Source: Aldehydirespirator sp965248735
GTDB lineage: Bacteria; Actinomycetota; Acidimicrobiia; Acidimicrobiales; Aldehydirespiratoraceae
NCBI GenBank assembly: GCA_965248735.1
Contig: OZ252146.1
Span: forward strand, 4,092,001 to 4,156,000
Direction of reading: 5' to 3'
Length of the DNA: 64,000 nucleotides
The stretch's first letter is position 1; each line of letters starts with the position of its first letter. The position numbers and the translations under genes are program-made. Under the pieces are notes generated by a model that was not told the DNA's origin, ran no database searches, and saw nothing but the letters and a program-made list of their open reading frames with translations. Of the stretch, positions 51,084-59,404 are shown piece by piece.

Positions 51084-51896
51084 TCAGACGGTGTAGCCGC
51101 CGTCGACGGCGAGGTGCTGGCCGGTGATGTAGCGGGCCCGGTCCGAGGCCAGGAAGCACACCGCCTCGGCGATGTCGGAGGCAGTGCCGAAGCTGCGCAA
51201 CGGGATGTTGGCCCGGGCCGCGTCGAGGGCCCTCTCATCGAGATCGCCCGAGGACATCAGCCGCTGGGCCATGCCGTCGGTAAGCATCCCCGGACCCACG
51301 CTGTTGACCCGCACGCCGAAACGCCCCTCCTCCGCGGCCAATCCCCGCACAGCGGCCTCCACCGCCGCCTTGGGGACGGTGCTGAGGCCGTCTCGAACCG
51401 GGAACCGGCCGGTGCCCGCCGTGGTGACCGCCACGACGCTGCCTCTGGCTGCACGCAGGTGCGGCAGCGCGGCGTGGACCGCGGTGAAGAAGCCGGCCGC
51501 CTCGGCGTCGAGCTGAGCCCGCATCGCAGCCGGCTCCGTGCGGCTCAGGTGGACCTGCGGGACGTGGGGTCCGGCCGCGTACACCATTGTGTGCAGGCCT
51601 CCAGACGCGGCGGCCAATTCCTCCATCGCGGCGGCCGTGGAGGAATCATCGGTGAGGTCGACGGCCGCGATCCAGTTCCGGCGGCCGCGGCGCTCCACCT
51701 CTGCGGCCGCGGCCGCGGCCGCCTCGGCGTTGTTGCGGTACGTGAGGGCCACGTCGCTGCCCCGCGCAGCCAGCGCCGCCGCGATGACGGAACCGAGTCC
51801 GCCGCTGCCCCCCACCACCAGCGCGGCGCCGGGCCGCCCCGCAAAATCCTGCCCTAGGTCCAGCTCGCCCACCGCCTCAGCCTGCCCGCGAGGCAT
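51084..51896 (-). CDS. SDR-family protein lacking the catalytic tyrosine
   Basis: 270 residues from the ATG at 51896 (a GTG at 51872 is possible). The Rossmann motif GGSGGLG, ALTYRNN, VDLTDDSST and the C-terminal FLASDRARYITGQHLAVDGG mark an SDR. At the active site the usual YxxxK reads STVPK (Ser in the Tyr position), and no FabI-like Tyr is seen either. It may be non-catalytic, or use another residue. It overlaps the MmgE/PrpD-like gene by 20 bases, so it belongs to the same operon. Confidence 0.8.
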   Translation of the reverse strand: MPRGQAEAVGELDLGQDFAGRPGAALVVGGSGGLGSVIAAALAARGSDVALTYRNNAEAAAAAAAEVERRGRRNWIAAVDLTDDSSTAAAMEELAAASGGLHTMVYAAGPHVPQVHLSRTEPAAMRAQLDAEAAGFFTAVHAALPHLRAARGSVVAVTTAGTGRFPVRDGLSTVPKAAVEAAVRGLAAEEGRFGVRVNSVGPGMLTDGMAQRLMSSGDLDERALDAARANIPLRSFGTASDIAEAVCFLASDRARYITGQHLAVDGGYTV

Positions 51897-52545
51897 CCGC
51901 TCGCCAACCGCGGCGCAGCAGCGTGGTCAGATCGCGGATCGGACGATCCGGTAGCGACCTGGCGATTTCCGGGATCGCCGGGTCGAGGCGGCCTTCGGCC
52001 AGGGTCCGGAACTTGCGCTCGATCTCCTCGTCGCCGAGCGGATCGTGCATCGAGCCTCGCGGGCCGTGGACGGTCCGCTCCAACACCCGGCCGTCGTTCA
52101 GGTTGATCTCCACCCGGGCGCCCTGCTTCCAGGCGTAGGTGGCGTCGAAGGTGGGATCGGGCAGGGTGGCGGCCACCGCCAATGCGGCGGGCACGACAAC
52201 CGCGCCGGGATGGTTGACGGCCTCTTCGTGGACGTCGTCGAGTTCGAAGGCGTGCGCGGCGGCTCCGTTGGCGAAGGCGGCCATGGCCGGCGAGGCGGTG
52301 TCGGGCCAACCCACGATCGTGCAGGCTCCCCCGCGGCCGGTGGCCACAGCGTGTCGGGCCGCGGCCCGCGACCACGGCTGCTCGGCGCCGTAGGCGATCG
52401 CGCCGAGGGTGTCGATCACGCAGTTGCCAGCCGCCGCGATGCGGGCCGGGGCGATCCTGCCGTCCAGTCCGCTGAGGAAGTCGGCCAGCTCGGCTGACCG
52501 CGACGGCGCCGCGGCCGGTGAGATTCCCTGCCCCGGCTGTGCCAT
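51877..52545 (-). CDS. MmgE/PrpD-family protein with internal deletion
   Basis: 222 residues against about 450 for the family. Residues 17-124 match the N-terminal half (AELADFLSGLDGRIAPARIA, FANGAAAHAFELDDVHEEAV, NHPGAVVVPAALAVA). From about residue 130 the C-terminal part follows directly (VEINLNDGRVLERTVHGPRG, DEEIERKFRTLAEGRLDPAI). The middle ~220 residues, including most of the catalytic domain, are missing without a frameshift; the junction is near 52155-52173. MmgE/PrpD proteins are 2-methylcitrate dehydratase/cis-aconitate decarboxylase-like. This copy is probably non-functional. Confidence 0.72.
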   Translation of the reverse strand: MAQPGQGISPAAAPSRSAELADFLSGLDGRIAPARIAAAGNCVIDTLGAIAYGAEQPWSRAAARHAVATGRGGACTIVGWPDTASPAMAAFANGAAAHAFELDDVHEEAVNHPGAVVVPAALAVAATLPDPTFDATYAWKQGARVEINLNDGRVLERTVHGPRGSMHDPLGDEEIERKFRTLAEGRLDPAIPEIARSLPDRPIRDLTTLLRRGWRADASRAG

Positions 52546-52607
52546 TCAGCCGGCGTCGCCCGAAGCCGCGACCAGCAAGCTCTGAGCCGTCCCCGGTCGG
52601 GCCATGG

Positions 52608-53693
52608 TTAGACGGCGTCACCGAGGGCCGCGAGCAGCAGGTCCTGAAGGTGGCGCACGGAGTTCTCGCTGTGGACGTCGCAGGTGCCGCTGGGGTCCAT
52701 GATCAGCGGACCGGGCCGGTAGCCCCGGCTGGAGACGCCCCGCTGCACCGACTCGACGATCACGAAGTCCTCCCATGCGGTGTTGTCCCAATCCTCTGTG
52801 ATGAGCTTCGACTGCTCCTCGGTCAGCTGAGCGCTCGGGAACCACCACTCGCGGATCAGCCGCGTGCGGTCGACGGCCGCAGGCACCCAGCGGAAGGTGT
52901 TGATGACCTGACCCGGATAGCACTGGATGGAAGAGACCGGCCAGGTGTAGAACGAGCCGTAGCCGCCGGCCGCGTCGTTCGAGTCGCTGGGTGCGCCACG
53001 CGGCCGCGGGCCCTCGGCGGTGTGCCGGATCACGCCGCCGTGCATCGAGATCCGGTAGCTGCCGGGCGAGATTACCCCCGCGGTGAACCACTTGTGCACG
53101 TTGGGGCAGTCGTAGCACTCGTTGTAGTTCTCCACCACCAGCTTCCAGTTGGACTGCACCTCGTGGGTGTTGCGGGCCGCCAGCACCCGCTGGGGCGCGT
53201 CGGGCGCCAGGGCGAGCAATTCGTCCTCCACGCCGGGAGCGGCCTCCACTAACGGCACGGCGCCGGGATCGAGGTTGACGAACATGAACCCGGCCTGGAA
53301 CTCCAGTCGCACCGCAGGCACGCACAGCTCCCCGACGCTCTCGCCCCGCGCGTGCACGAGCCGCCCGTCGAGCCCGTAGGTCCAGGCGTGGTAGGGGCAG
53401 GTGATCCGGTCGAGGTGCACCCTCTCGGAGGTCACCAGCTGGTGGCCGCGGTGCTGGCACACGTTGTACATGGCCCGCAGCCTCCCGCCGTCGTTGGCGA
53501 TCAGCACGCTCTCGTCGCCGACCTCGGCGGTGATGACCGTGCCCGGCACGGCGACCTGCGAGACGTGACCCACCATCACCCAGCTCCGAGCGAAGATTCG
53601 CTCCATCTCCGCGGCGAACACCGCCGCGTCGGTGTAGTAGCGCGCCGCCAGCCCGCGGGGGCGCTCGATGGTCGCAGAACCGTCCGTCGACAT
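52608..53693 (-). CDS. Rieske non-heme iron oxygenase (betaine/carnitine monooxygenase-like)
   Basis: 361 residues from the ATG at 53693, set by AGGAGG 7 bases upstream. The Rieske site is CQHRG...CPYHAW (C79, H81, C99, H102). The mononuclear iron site is in NWKLVVENYNECYDCPNVH. The C-terminal part (INTFRWVPAAVDRTRLIREW, NSVRHLQDLLLAAL) resembles GbcA/CntA-type amine monooxygenases. It is the second such enzyme in the window. Here it lies with an aminotransferase and a DMGDH-like gene, supporting amine N-demethylation. No reductase is nearby. Confidence 0.87.
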   Translation of the reverse strand: MSTDGSATIERPRGLAARYYTDAAVFAAEMERIFARSWVMVGHVSQVAVPGTVITAEVGDESVLIANDGGRLRAMYNVCQHRGHQLVTSERVHLDRITCPYHAWTYGLDGRLVHARGESVGELCVPAVRLEFQAGFMFVNLDPGAVPLVEAAPGVEDELLALAPDAPQRVLAARNTHEVQSNWKLVVENYNECYDCPNVHKWFTAGVISPGSYRISMHGGVIRHTAEGPRPRGAPSDSNDAAGGYGSFYTWPVSSIQCYPGQVINTFRWVPAAVDRTRLIREWWFPSAQLTEEQSKLITEDWDNTAWEDFVIVESVQRGVSSRGYRPGPLIMDPSGTCDVHSENSVRHLQDLLLAALGDAV

Positions 53694-53862
53694 GTCGCTC
53701 GCCTCCTTCACTTGGGAGCGTGCGGGTGGGTGTCAACACCTCGCGATACAGAATGACGGTTCCCGCTCTCGTTCGCTGCGCTCACAGGCCGCTCGGGCCA
53801 CGGCCTCGCTCCGCACCTCCCGAAATCCTCGTCAGACACGGCCTACCCGCTCGGCCTCTTGG

Positions 53863-54975
53863 TCACGGCAGGTCCGCCAGCGCGTCCACTAGGCGATCCA
53901 TCCGCTCGGGCAGATTCGCGTCGCAGCGCAGGAAGCGCTTGTGCAGGCCCCGGAACGACACCGAGCCGTCCTTGACGATCACGCCCCGCTCCAGCAGGCC
54001 CTCGAAGACCCCGGTGGAGTCGATGCCGGGGTCGCAGATCTCGACGAGGAAGAAGTTGGACCGGCTGCCGGGCACCATCCGGAAACGGTCGAGCTCGGCG
54101 AAGCGGGCCTGCGCGTGGGCCCGACCCTTGGAGATCACGGCCACGGTGGCGTCAACATGGTCCTTGTCGTCAAGGGCCGCGGCCGCGCCCGCCGTCTGCA
54201 GAACGCCCATGTTCCAGGTCGGCTTCACCGCCAGGCACGCATCGACCACCGGCTTCGGCCCCACCCCGAAACCGACCCGCAGGCCCGCGAGGCCGAAGGC
54301 CTTGGAGAAGGTGCGCAGCACCACCAGGTTCGCGTACTCGTCGGCCAGATGGATGTAGCCGGGTGTGCCCGAGTAGTGCACGTAGGCCTCGTCGAGCACC
54401 ACCAGAGCCTCGGGCGCGGCCTCAATGATGCGCCGAACATCGCCCTCGGTCATCCATGTGCCCGACGGGCTGTGCGGGTTGGTCACGAACACGATGCGGG
54501 TGTCTTCACCGATGGCGTCGACGTACGCACCAACGTCCACGGCCATGGTGCGGCGGTCGGTGGACTCGTGCACCAGCACCGGGACCCTGCCCTCGGCCTC
54601 GGCGAACAGGTGGTAGATCGGAAAGCACGGGCCAGGCATCTGGATACGCTCTCCCGGCTCGCAGAACGCCCGGATGAGCCAGGAGATAATCTCGGTCTCA
54701 CCCGCGCCGCACATCACCCGCTCGGGCTCGAAGCCATAGACCTGCGAGACCTTCTCCCGCAACGGCTCAGCCGTCCAGGACGGATACAGATGCAGGTCGT
54801 CCAGCCGCTCGCGGATCGCCTGCACCGCCAGCGGCGAGGCACCCAGGGGATTCTCGGCGGAGCTGAGCTTGGCGATGGCAGCACCGCTGACGCCGTAGCG
54901 GGCAGCCACGTAGTCGACAGGCAAGCCGGGCACGTAGAACTCCGGGTCGTCCAGCCCGGGATGCGACAGACGCAC
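53863..54975 (-). CDS. Class I/II (HisC-like) aminotransferase
   Basis: 370 residues from a GTG at 54975 with AGGAGGT upstream. The PLP enzyme is recognised by LSSAENPLGASPLAVQAIRE, NPHSPSGTWM, VVLDEAYVHYSG, the Schiff-base lysine in LRTFSKAFGLAGLRVGFGVG, and the phosphate/substrate Arg near the end (KRFLRCDANL). It is closest by eye to histidinol-phosphate aminotransferase. The position between Rieske and DMGDH-like genes suggests that a catabolic amino acid is the real substrate. It is divergent from the DMGDH-like gene (129 bases apart). Confidence 0.87.
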   Translation of the reverse strand: MRLSHPGLDDPEFYVPGLPVDYVAARYGVSGAAIAKLSSAENPLGASPLAVQAIRERLDDLHLYPSWTAEPLREKVSQVYGFEPERVMCGAGETEIISWLIRAFCEPGERIQMPGPCFPIYHLFAEAEGRVPVLVHESTDRRTMAVDVGAYVDAIGEDTRIVFVTNPHSPSGTWMTEGDVRRIIEAAPEALVVLDEAYVHYSGTPGYIHLADEYANLVVLRTFSKAFGLAGLRVGFGVGPKPVVDACLAVKPTWNMGVLQTAGAAAALDDKDHVDATVAVISKGRAHAQARFAELDRFRMVPGSRSNFFLVEICDPGIDSTGVFEGLLERGVIVKDGSVSFRGLHKRFLRCDANLPERMDRLVDALADLP

Positions 54976-55104
54976 TCGACCTCCTGTCTCGTGTGGTCGG
55001 CACCGCCCAATCGGTTGCCCTCGAACGCGTATTGTGCCCCATCCGCGGCGCTAGCGTCGCGCTCCGGCGTCCGCGGGCGGCGAAGCTTCTAACGGAGGGG
55101 CAGG

Positions 55105-56756
55105 ATGGTTGGAGGACCGGTTGTGCCCGACCATCCCGGACTCGCCGCCGCCGGGCTGCCTGCCTCTGCCCGGGTCGTGATCATCGGCGGCGGAATATGT
55201 GGCGCCAGCGCGCTGTATCACCTGGCCCACGAGGGCTGGACCGACACCGTCCTCATCGAGAAGGCCGAGCTCACCTCCGGCTCAACCTGGCACGCCGCGG
55301 GCCAGGTCACGCACTCGGTGTCGAGCTACGCGCTGGCCGAGTTCCGCCACTACGCCAGCGAGTTGTACGCGTCACTGGAGGACGAGAGCGGTGTGGCCAC
55401 CTCGTGGCACCGGAGCGGCAGCCTCAGGGTGGCCTACAACACCGAGGAGGTGGACTGGCTGACGGCCCAGCTCGGCCCGGCCCAGTACGTGGGCAACGCC
55501 ATGGAGTGGGTCGGCCCGCGGCGCATCGCCGCGCTGCATCCCTTCTATGCAACCGACGGGATGCTTGGCGCGGTCCACACCCCCGACGACGGCCACGCGG
55601 ACCCCGCCGGCGCCGCCAATGCCATGGTGCGGGCCGCCCGCAACCTGGGCGCGGCGATCAGCCGCCGCAACCGGGTGCTCGGCATCCGGCGGCGGCGCGA
55701 CGGCAGCTTCGACGTCGACACCGGGCGGGGCACCGTGCACGCTGAGCACGTCGTGAACGCGGCCGGCTGCTACGCGCACAGGGTGGCCCGCATGGTGGGG
55801 CTCGACGTGCCGATCGCCAACGTGCTGCACACCTACCTGCTGACCGAACCGGTGCCGCAGTTCGCCGATCTCGACCGCGAGTTGCCGGTCGTGCGCACTC
55901 CCCTGTACGGGCGCCTTCACGACAAGGGCGCGGTGTTCACGCACGTCGACGGCTGGGAACGGCCCAAGTGGTTCCCCTCTGTGGCCGGGCTCCCGCAGCG
56001 GGACATGGTGTCGTTCCGCCACACCGGCTGGTTCGACACGGTGGCCGAGGAGTGCCGGGCCGTGCGCGAGCGGGTCGGGATCCTCGACGCCACCGCATTC
56101 GCCAAGTTCGATCTGATCGGTCCCGACGCGGCTGCGGTGCTCGACCATCTGACCACCAACACCGTGCCCGCTGTCGGGCGCATCGGCCTCACCTACCTGC
56201 TCACGCCGCAGGCTCGGATCGAGAGCGAGTTGACCGTCACCCGCCTGGCCAACGATCGCCTCTACCTGGTGTCTGCGGCCGCGGGCGAGGGCAAGGACCG
56301 GGAGTTCTTCGAGACGCACTGGCCCGACGGTGCCGACGCCGAGCTCGTGACCCGGTCGATGCAGCTCGGCGTGCTGAATGTGACCGGGCCCGCGGCCCGG
56401 CGCCTGCTGGCCCGCCTAACCGACGCCGGTCTGAGCAATGAGGCCTTCGGATGGCTGCGGGGGCGGATCATCACCGTGGCCGGCGTGGAGGGTGTGCGAG
56501 CCCTCAGGGTGGGATTCACCGGGGAGCTGGGCTGGGAGCTGCACCTGCCCGTCGAAGACCTCGCGGCCGTCTACGACGCCCTGTGGGCCGCGGGCGCGCC
56601 CTTGGGCGTGGCCGACGCCGGCCATTCGCCTACCTGGCGCCCGAGCACGCCGAGCCCGGCACCGAACTGGAGGTGCGCGTCGTGGGCGACTTGCGGGCCG
56701 CCCGCGTGCTCGGCGAGGCCGTCCATGATCCGATGAACACGCGTCTGCGTGCCTAG
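55105..56756 (+). pseudogene. DMGDH/sarcosine dehydrogenase-like gene with two internal deletions
   Basis: Starts at ATG 55105 (GGAGGGG upstream). An FAD domain opens with VVIIGGGICGASALYHLAHE. At about 55890-55905 (ELPVVRTP/LYGRLHDKGA) the rest of the FAD domain, roughly 100 or more residues, is missing in frame, and the linker (WERPKWF) and GcvT domain follow (VLFT-type AFAKFDLIGPDAAAVLDHLT). A second deletion near 56618-56625 removes about 100 residues and shifts the frame. The true C-terminus (FAYLAPEHAEPGTELEVRVV...NTRLRA) resumes in another frame and stops at TAG 56754-56756. An IS element starts at that stop. The protein cannot be a functional oxidase. Confidence 0.8.
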
Positions 56757-56863
56757 GAGACTGCTGAGCAAGTGGTGTGGCAGCTGGCGATGGGGCGGGG
56801 TTGGAGCGGCCGGTTGGCCGGTTGGGGCGGTGGGGTTGGGGCGCGCGGCGCGGCGCGGGCGTT

Positions 56864-58540
56864 TCAGAGGGTGAAGGCGCCGTTGTCGTGGGTGACGCCG
56901 AGGTTGGTGAGGCGCACGAGGTTGACGGCGGCGGCTCTGGTGGTGAGCCAGAGGTGGTTGGCGGCGACGCCCCGGTAGGGGACGCGTCTGGCTTTGTTGC
57001 GGGTGAGCCACGCGATGGAGCGTTCGGCCATGGGGCGGTGCTGTTGGTAGGCGCCCTGGGTGGCGGGCTGGGCCCAGCGGGTCTTGTTGGCTTGTCGGCG
57101 GTGGTGGTGTGCGTCCACGGTGACGCTGCGCCCGGCGGCGGAGGTGGTGCAGCGGGCGCGCAGGGGGCAGCCGCGGCAGAGCGCGCCGAAGCGGGCCGCG
57201 CCGGAGGTGACGGCTTTGGTGTGCCCGGCGGGGCAGGTCACGGTCTGTGCGTCGGTGTCGATGGTGAAGTCGTCTCGGGTGAAGCCGCCTGTGATGCGCG
57301 GCTTGGGGTCGATGGGCTTGATGGCGGTGTCGTAGCCGGCGGCCGCGAACGCGTCGAGCGCCTCGCCCGACGCGTAGGCCGAGTCGGCCAGCACCAGCCC
57401 CACGAACCCCTCAGCGCCGACGTCGCCAACAGCGGCGGTGTCGGTGTCGGCGGTGTCGGTGTCGGCGGTGTCGGTGTCGGCGGTGTCGGTGTCGGCGGTG
57501 TCGGCGGTGTCGGTGTCGGCGGTGTCGGCGGTGTCGGCGGTGGCGGTGTCGGCGGTGTTGTGGGGGGCTGTGGGGTCCTGTTGGAGGAGGCGGGGGCCGA
57601 CTTGGGCGTCTGATGTGTCCGCTGTGGTGAGTTCTGCTGCGGTGATGAGCCCGGTGTCGGGCTCGGCGCAGATGTGGGCCTTGTAGCCGTCGCTGCGCTG
57701 CGAGCGGGACTTGCGGGCGTGGCGGGCCTCGGGGTCCACTGTGGATATGACCCGGCCCGTCGCGACACGGCGCGCTATGCGCCAGCGACCCGGCACCTTG
57801 GGGTCGGCCTCGACGTCTTGGCCGGCCACCACCGCCAAAAGCGTCGCCGCCTGGGCCTGCTCGTCGCTGAGCTCTGAGCCGTCGAGCGCGTCGAGCACCG
57901 CCCGGGCGTCGGTGACCAGATCGTCGATGAGCCAGGCCCGCTCGTCGGGGTCGCCCCAGTCGCACACCGGCTTGGCGCGGCTGTCGTAGTCATGGGCCAG
58001 CACCAACGCGGCCGCCTGCGGCGCCAGCCTGCGCACACGCCGTATCTGCGCGCCGATCATCGTGACCGTGTCCTGGGTCGCGACCGCGTCATACAGCACC
58101 GTGGAGTCCAACGCCCGCCGCGTCCTCTTTGACAGCGCCCCGCACTCAGCGGCCACCTCGCGCACCGCGTCGAAGATCCGCTCGGGGCGCTCACTGGCGC
58201 GCAGCCTCTGACGCCACAGCGTCAACACGCTCGCGTCGAAGCCCTCGTCGTCGATGCCCAGGCCCGCCGCGGCCTTCCAGCGCACATCGCAGCGCAGCCG
58301 CTCCACCGCCTCGCGGTCCGAGCAGCCCTCCAACGCCTGCAGCACCATCACCACCGCGATCACCGACCCCGGCACCGACGGGCGGCCCCGACCCCCGAAC
58401 AGATCGGCGAACAACCCGTCACCGAACAGCCTCAGCCGGTGCTCGGCCAAGAACCGATACACCGACCCCTCGCGCACCAGAGCCCCGCACAGCCCCAACG
58501 CGTCCAACAGTTCCCGATCCGGCTTCTCAGTGCCCTGCAT
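56864..58540 (-). CDS. IS1182-family DDE transposase
   Basis: 558 residues from the ATG at 58540; a longer open frame reaches into the sulfotransferase gene but has no support. The N-terminal part (FADLFGGRGRPSVPGSVIAV, LQALEGCSDREAVERLRCDV) is the transposase N-domain. The DDE triad residues lie in RALDSTVLYDAVATQD, VLADSAYASGEALDAF and RPMAERSIAWLTRNKARRVP. A zinc-like cysteine set (CRGCPLRARCTT) is typical of IS1182 members. Between the first and second Asp lies an Asp-Thr-Ala repeat (about 40 residues, TADTDTADTDTADT) made by a DNA tandem repeat. The repeat is low-complexity and probably tolerated as a surface loop. Confidence 0.9.
   Translation of the reverse strand: MQGTEKPDRELLDALGLCGALVREGSVYRFLAEHRLRLFGDGLFADLFGGRGRPSVPGSVIAVVMVLQALEGCSDREAVERLRCDVRWKAAAGLGIDDEGFDASVLTLWRQRLRASERPERIFDAVREVAAECGALSKRTRRALDSTVLYDAVATQDTVTMIGAQIRRVRRLAPQAAALVLAHDYDSRAKPVCDWGDPDERAWLIDDLVTDARAVLDALDGSELSDEQAQAATLLAVVAGQDVEADPKVPGRWRIARRVATGRVISTVDPEARHARKSRSQRSDGYKAHICAEPDTGLITAAELTTADTSDAQVGPRLLQQDPTAPHNTADTATADTADTADTDTADTADTDTADTDTADTDTADTDTAAVGDVGAEGFVGLVLADSAYASGEALDAFAAAGYDTAIKPIDPKPRITGGFTRDDFTIDTDAQTVTCPAGHTKAVTSGAARFGALCRGCPLRARCTTSAAGRSVTVDAHHHRRQANKTRWAQPATQGAYQQHRPMAERSIAWLTRNKARRVPYRGVAANHLWLTTRAAAVNLVRLTNLGVTHDNGAFTL
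57432..57558. repeat. GTGTCGGCG/GTGTCG short tandem repeat inside the transposase gene
   Basis: About 127 bases made only of 9- and 6-bp units (GTGTCGGCG and GTGTCG) in irregular order, encoding Asp-Thr-Ala runs on the minus strand. The phase is a multiple of three throughout, so the reading frame is kept. Slippage can change the length of the loop between the catalytic aspartates without breaking the gene. Confidence 0.9.
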
Positions 58541-58630
58541 ACCCCCGATTCTCCCACACCCACCCACACGATCGCGAGCACCCCGGCCCGAATTACTCAG
58601 CAGTCTCCTAGAGAACAGGGAGCAACGAGC

Positions 58631-59398
58631 ATGATCCCGATCCTCGTGCTGTGGGCGGTACCCCGCTCGACCTCGACCGCCTTCGAGCGGATGATGAGCC
58701 AGCGCGGCGATCACACCTGCGTCCACGAGCCCTTCGGCGAGGTGTGGTACTCGATCGGCAACGACACCCGCCCGCCGGACAGCCACATCCAGCGCCGGCC
58801 GGAACTCAGCTACGAGTCGGTGTGGGAGGAGCTGGTGTCGGCGGCCAGGAGGGGGCCGGTGTTCATGAAGGACTTCCCCTACTACGTCACCCACATGCAC
58901 GACTGGGTCGTCCCCGGCGCCGGTCCCGACGGCGCGGACTTGCCGTTCCTCGACGCGTTCAACCACTCCTTCTTGATACGCGACCCGGCCAAGACGCTGA
59001 CCTCGATGTACGCGCAGTGGACGGACTTCACCCTGTCCGAGACCGGCTTCGTCGAGCAGCGGGAGTTGTTCGACCTGCTGACGCAGCGCACCGGCACGCC
59101 GCCGCCGCTGATCGACGCCGACGACCTGCTCGACGACCCCCACGGCGTGACGGCCGCATGGTGTGAGGCGGTGGGCATTGACTTCAAGCCCGAGGCGCTC
59201 GAGTGGGGCGCCGCCAAGGCGTCCGCTCTGACCTGGTACGAGACCGGCACCTGGCACGACAACCTCGCCCAGTCCACCACGCTGTCACGCCAGAAGCGCG
59301 AGTATGTGTCGATCGACCACAACCAGCATCTGAGGGACGCACACGAGGCCTGCCTGCCCCACTACCAGGCCATGCACGCCCACCGGCTCACCCGATGA
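58631..59398 (+). CDS. Sulfotransferase-like protein
   Basis: 255 residues from the ATG at 58631 with GGGAG 8 bases upstream. The N-terminus VLWAVPRSTSTAFERMMSQR resembles the PAPS 5'-phosphosulfate loop of the sulfotransferase superfamily (a P-loop variant, RSTSTAFE). NHSFLIRDPAKTLTSMYAQW matches the 3'-phosphate-binding RxPxxxxxS region. The tail resembles the branched-chain aminotransferase-linked or hydrolase-like 'sulfotransferase family' proteins. It likely sulfates a small molecule. The IS ends 19 bases before its start, so its original promoter has been displaced. Confidence 0.75.
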   Translation: MIPILVLWAVPRSTSTAFERMMSQRGDHTCVHEPFGEVWYSIGNDTRPPDSHIQRRPELSYESVWEELVSAARRGPVFMKDFPYYVTHMHDWVVPGAGPDGADLPFLDAFNHSFLIRDPAKTLTSMYAQWTDFTLSETGFVEQRELFDLLTQRTGTPPPLIDADDLLDDPHGVTAAWCEAVGIDFKPEALEWGAAKASALTWYETGTWHDNLAQSTTLSRQKREYVSIDHNQHLRDAHEACLPHYQAMHAHRLTR

Positions 59399-59404
59399 TC
59401 TCAG

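Larger units (their letters stand above)
56753..58611. mobile_element. IS1182-like insertion sequence
   Basis: About 1.86 kb bounded by inverted repeats CTAGGAGACTGCTGAG (56753-56768) and CTCAGCAGTCTCCTAG (58596-58611). The outer CTAG on each side is probably the 4-bp palindromic target duplication. One transposase gene fills it on the minus strand. Removing the element and one CTAG rejoins the end of the DMGDH-like pseudogene (TAG stop) to the ribosome site of the sulfotransferase gene, showing the two genes were adjacent. Complete transposase and perfect ends suggest a recent, possibly active insertion. Confidence 0.88.

Noticed and set aside
57432..57558. Possible CRISPR or non-coding satellite
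   Set aside because: Units are 6-9 bp, in frame, and translate within an otherwise good transposase.
56864..59257. A 797-codon minus-strand protein
   Set aside because: Only the part from 58540 downward matches a transposase and it is bounded by the IS ends; the rest is the shadow of the sulfotransferase gene.
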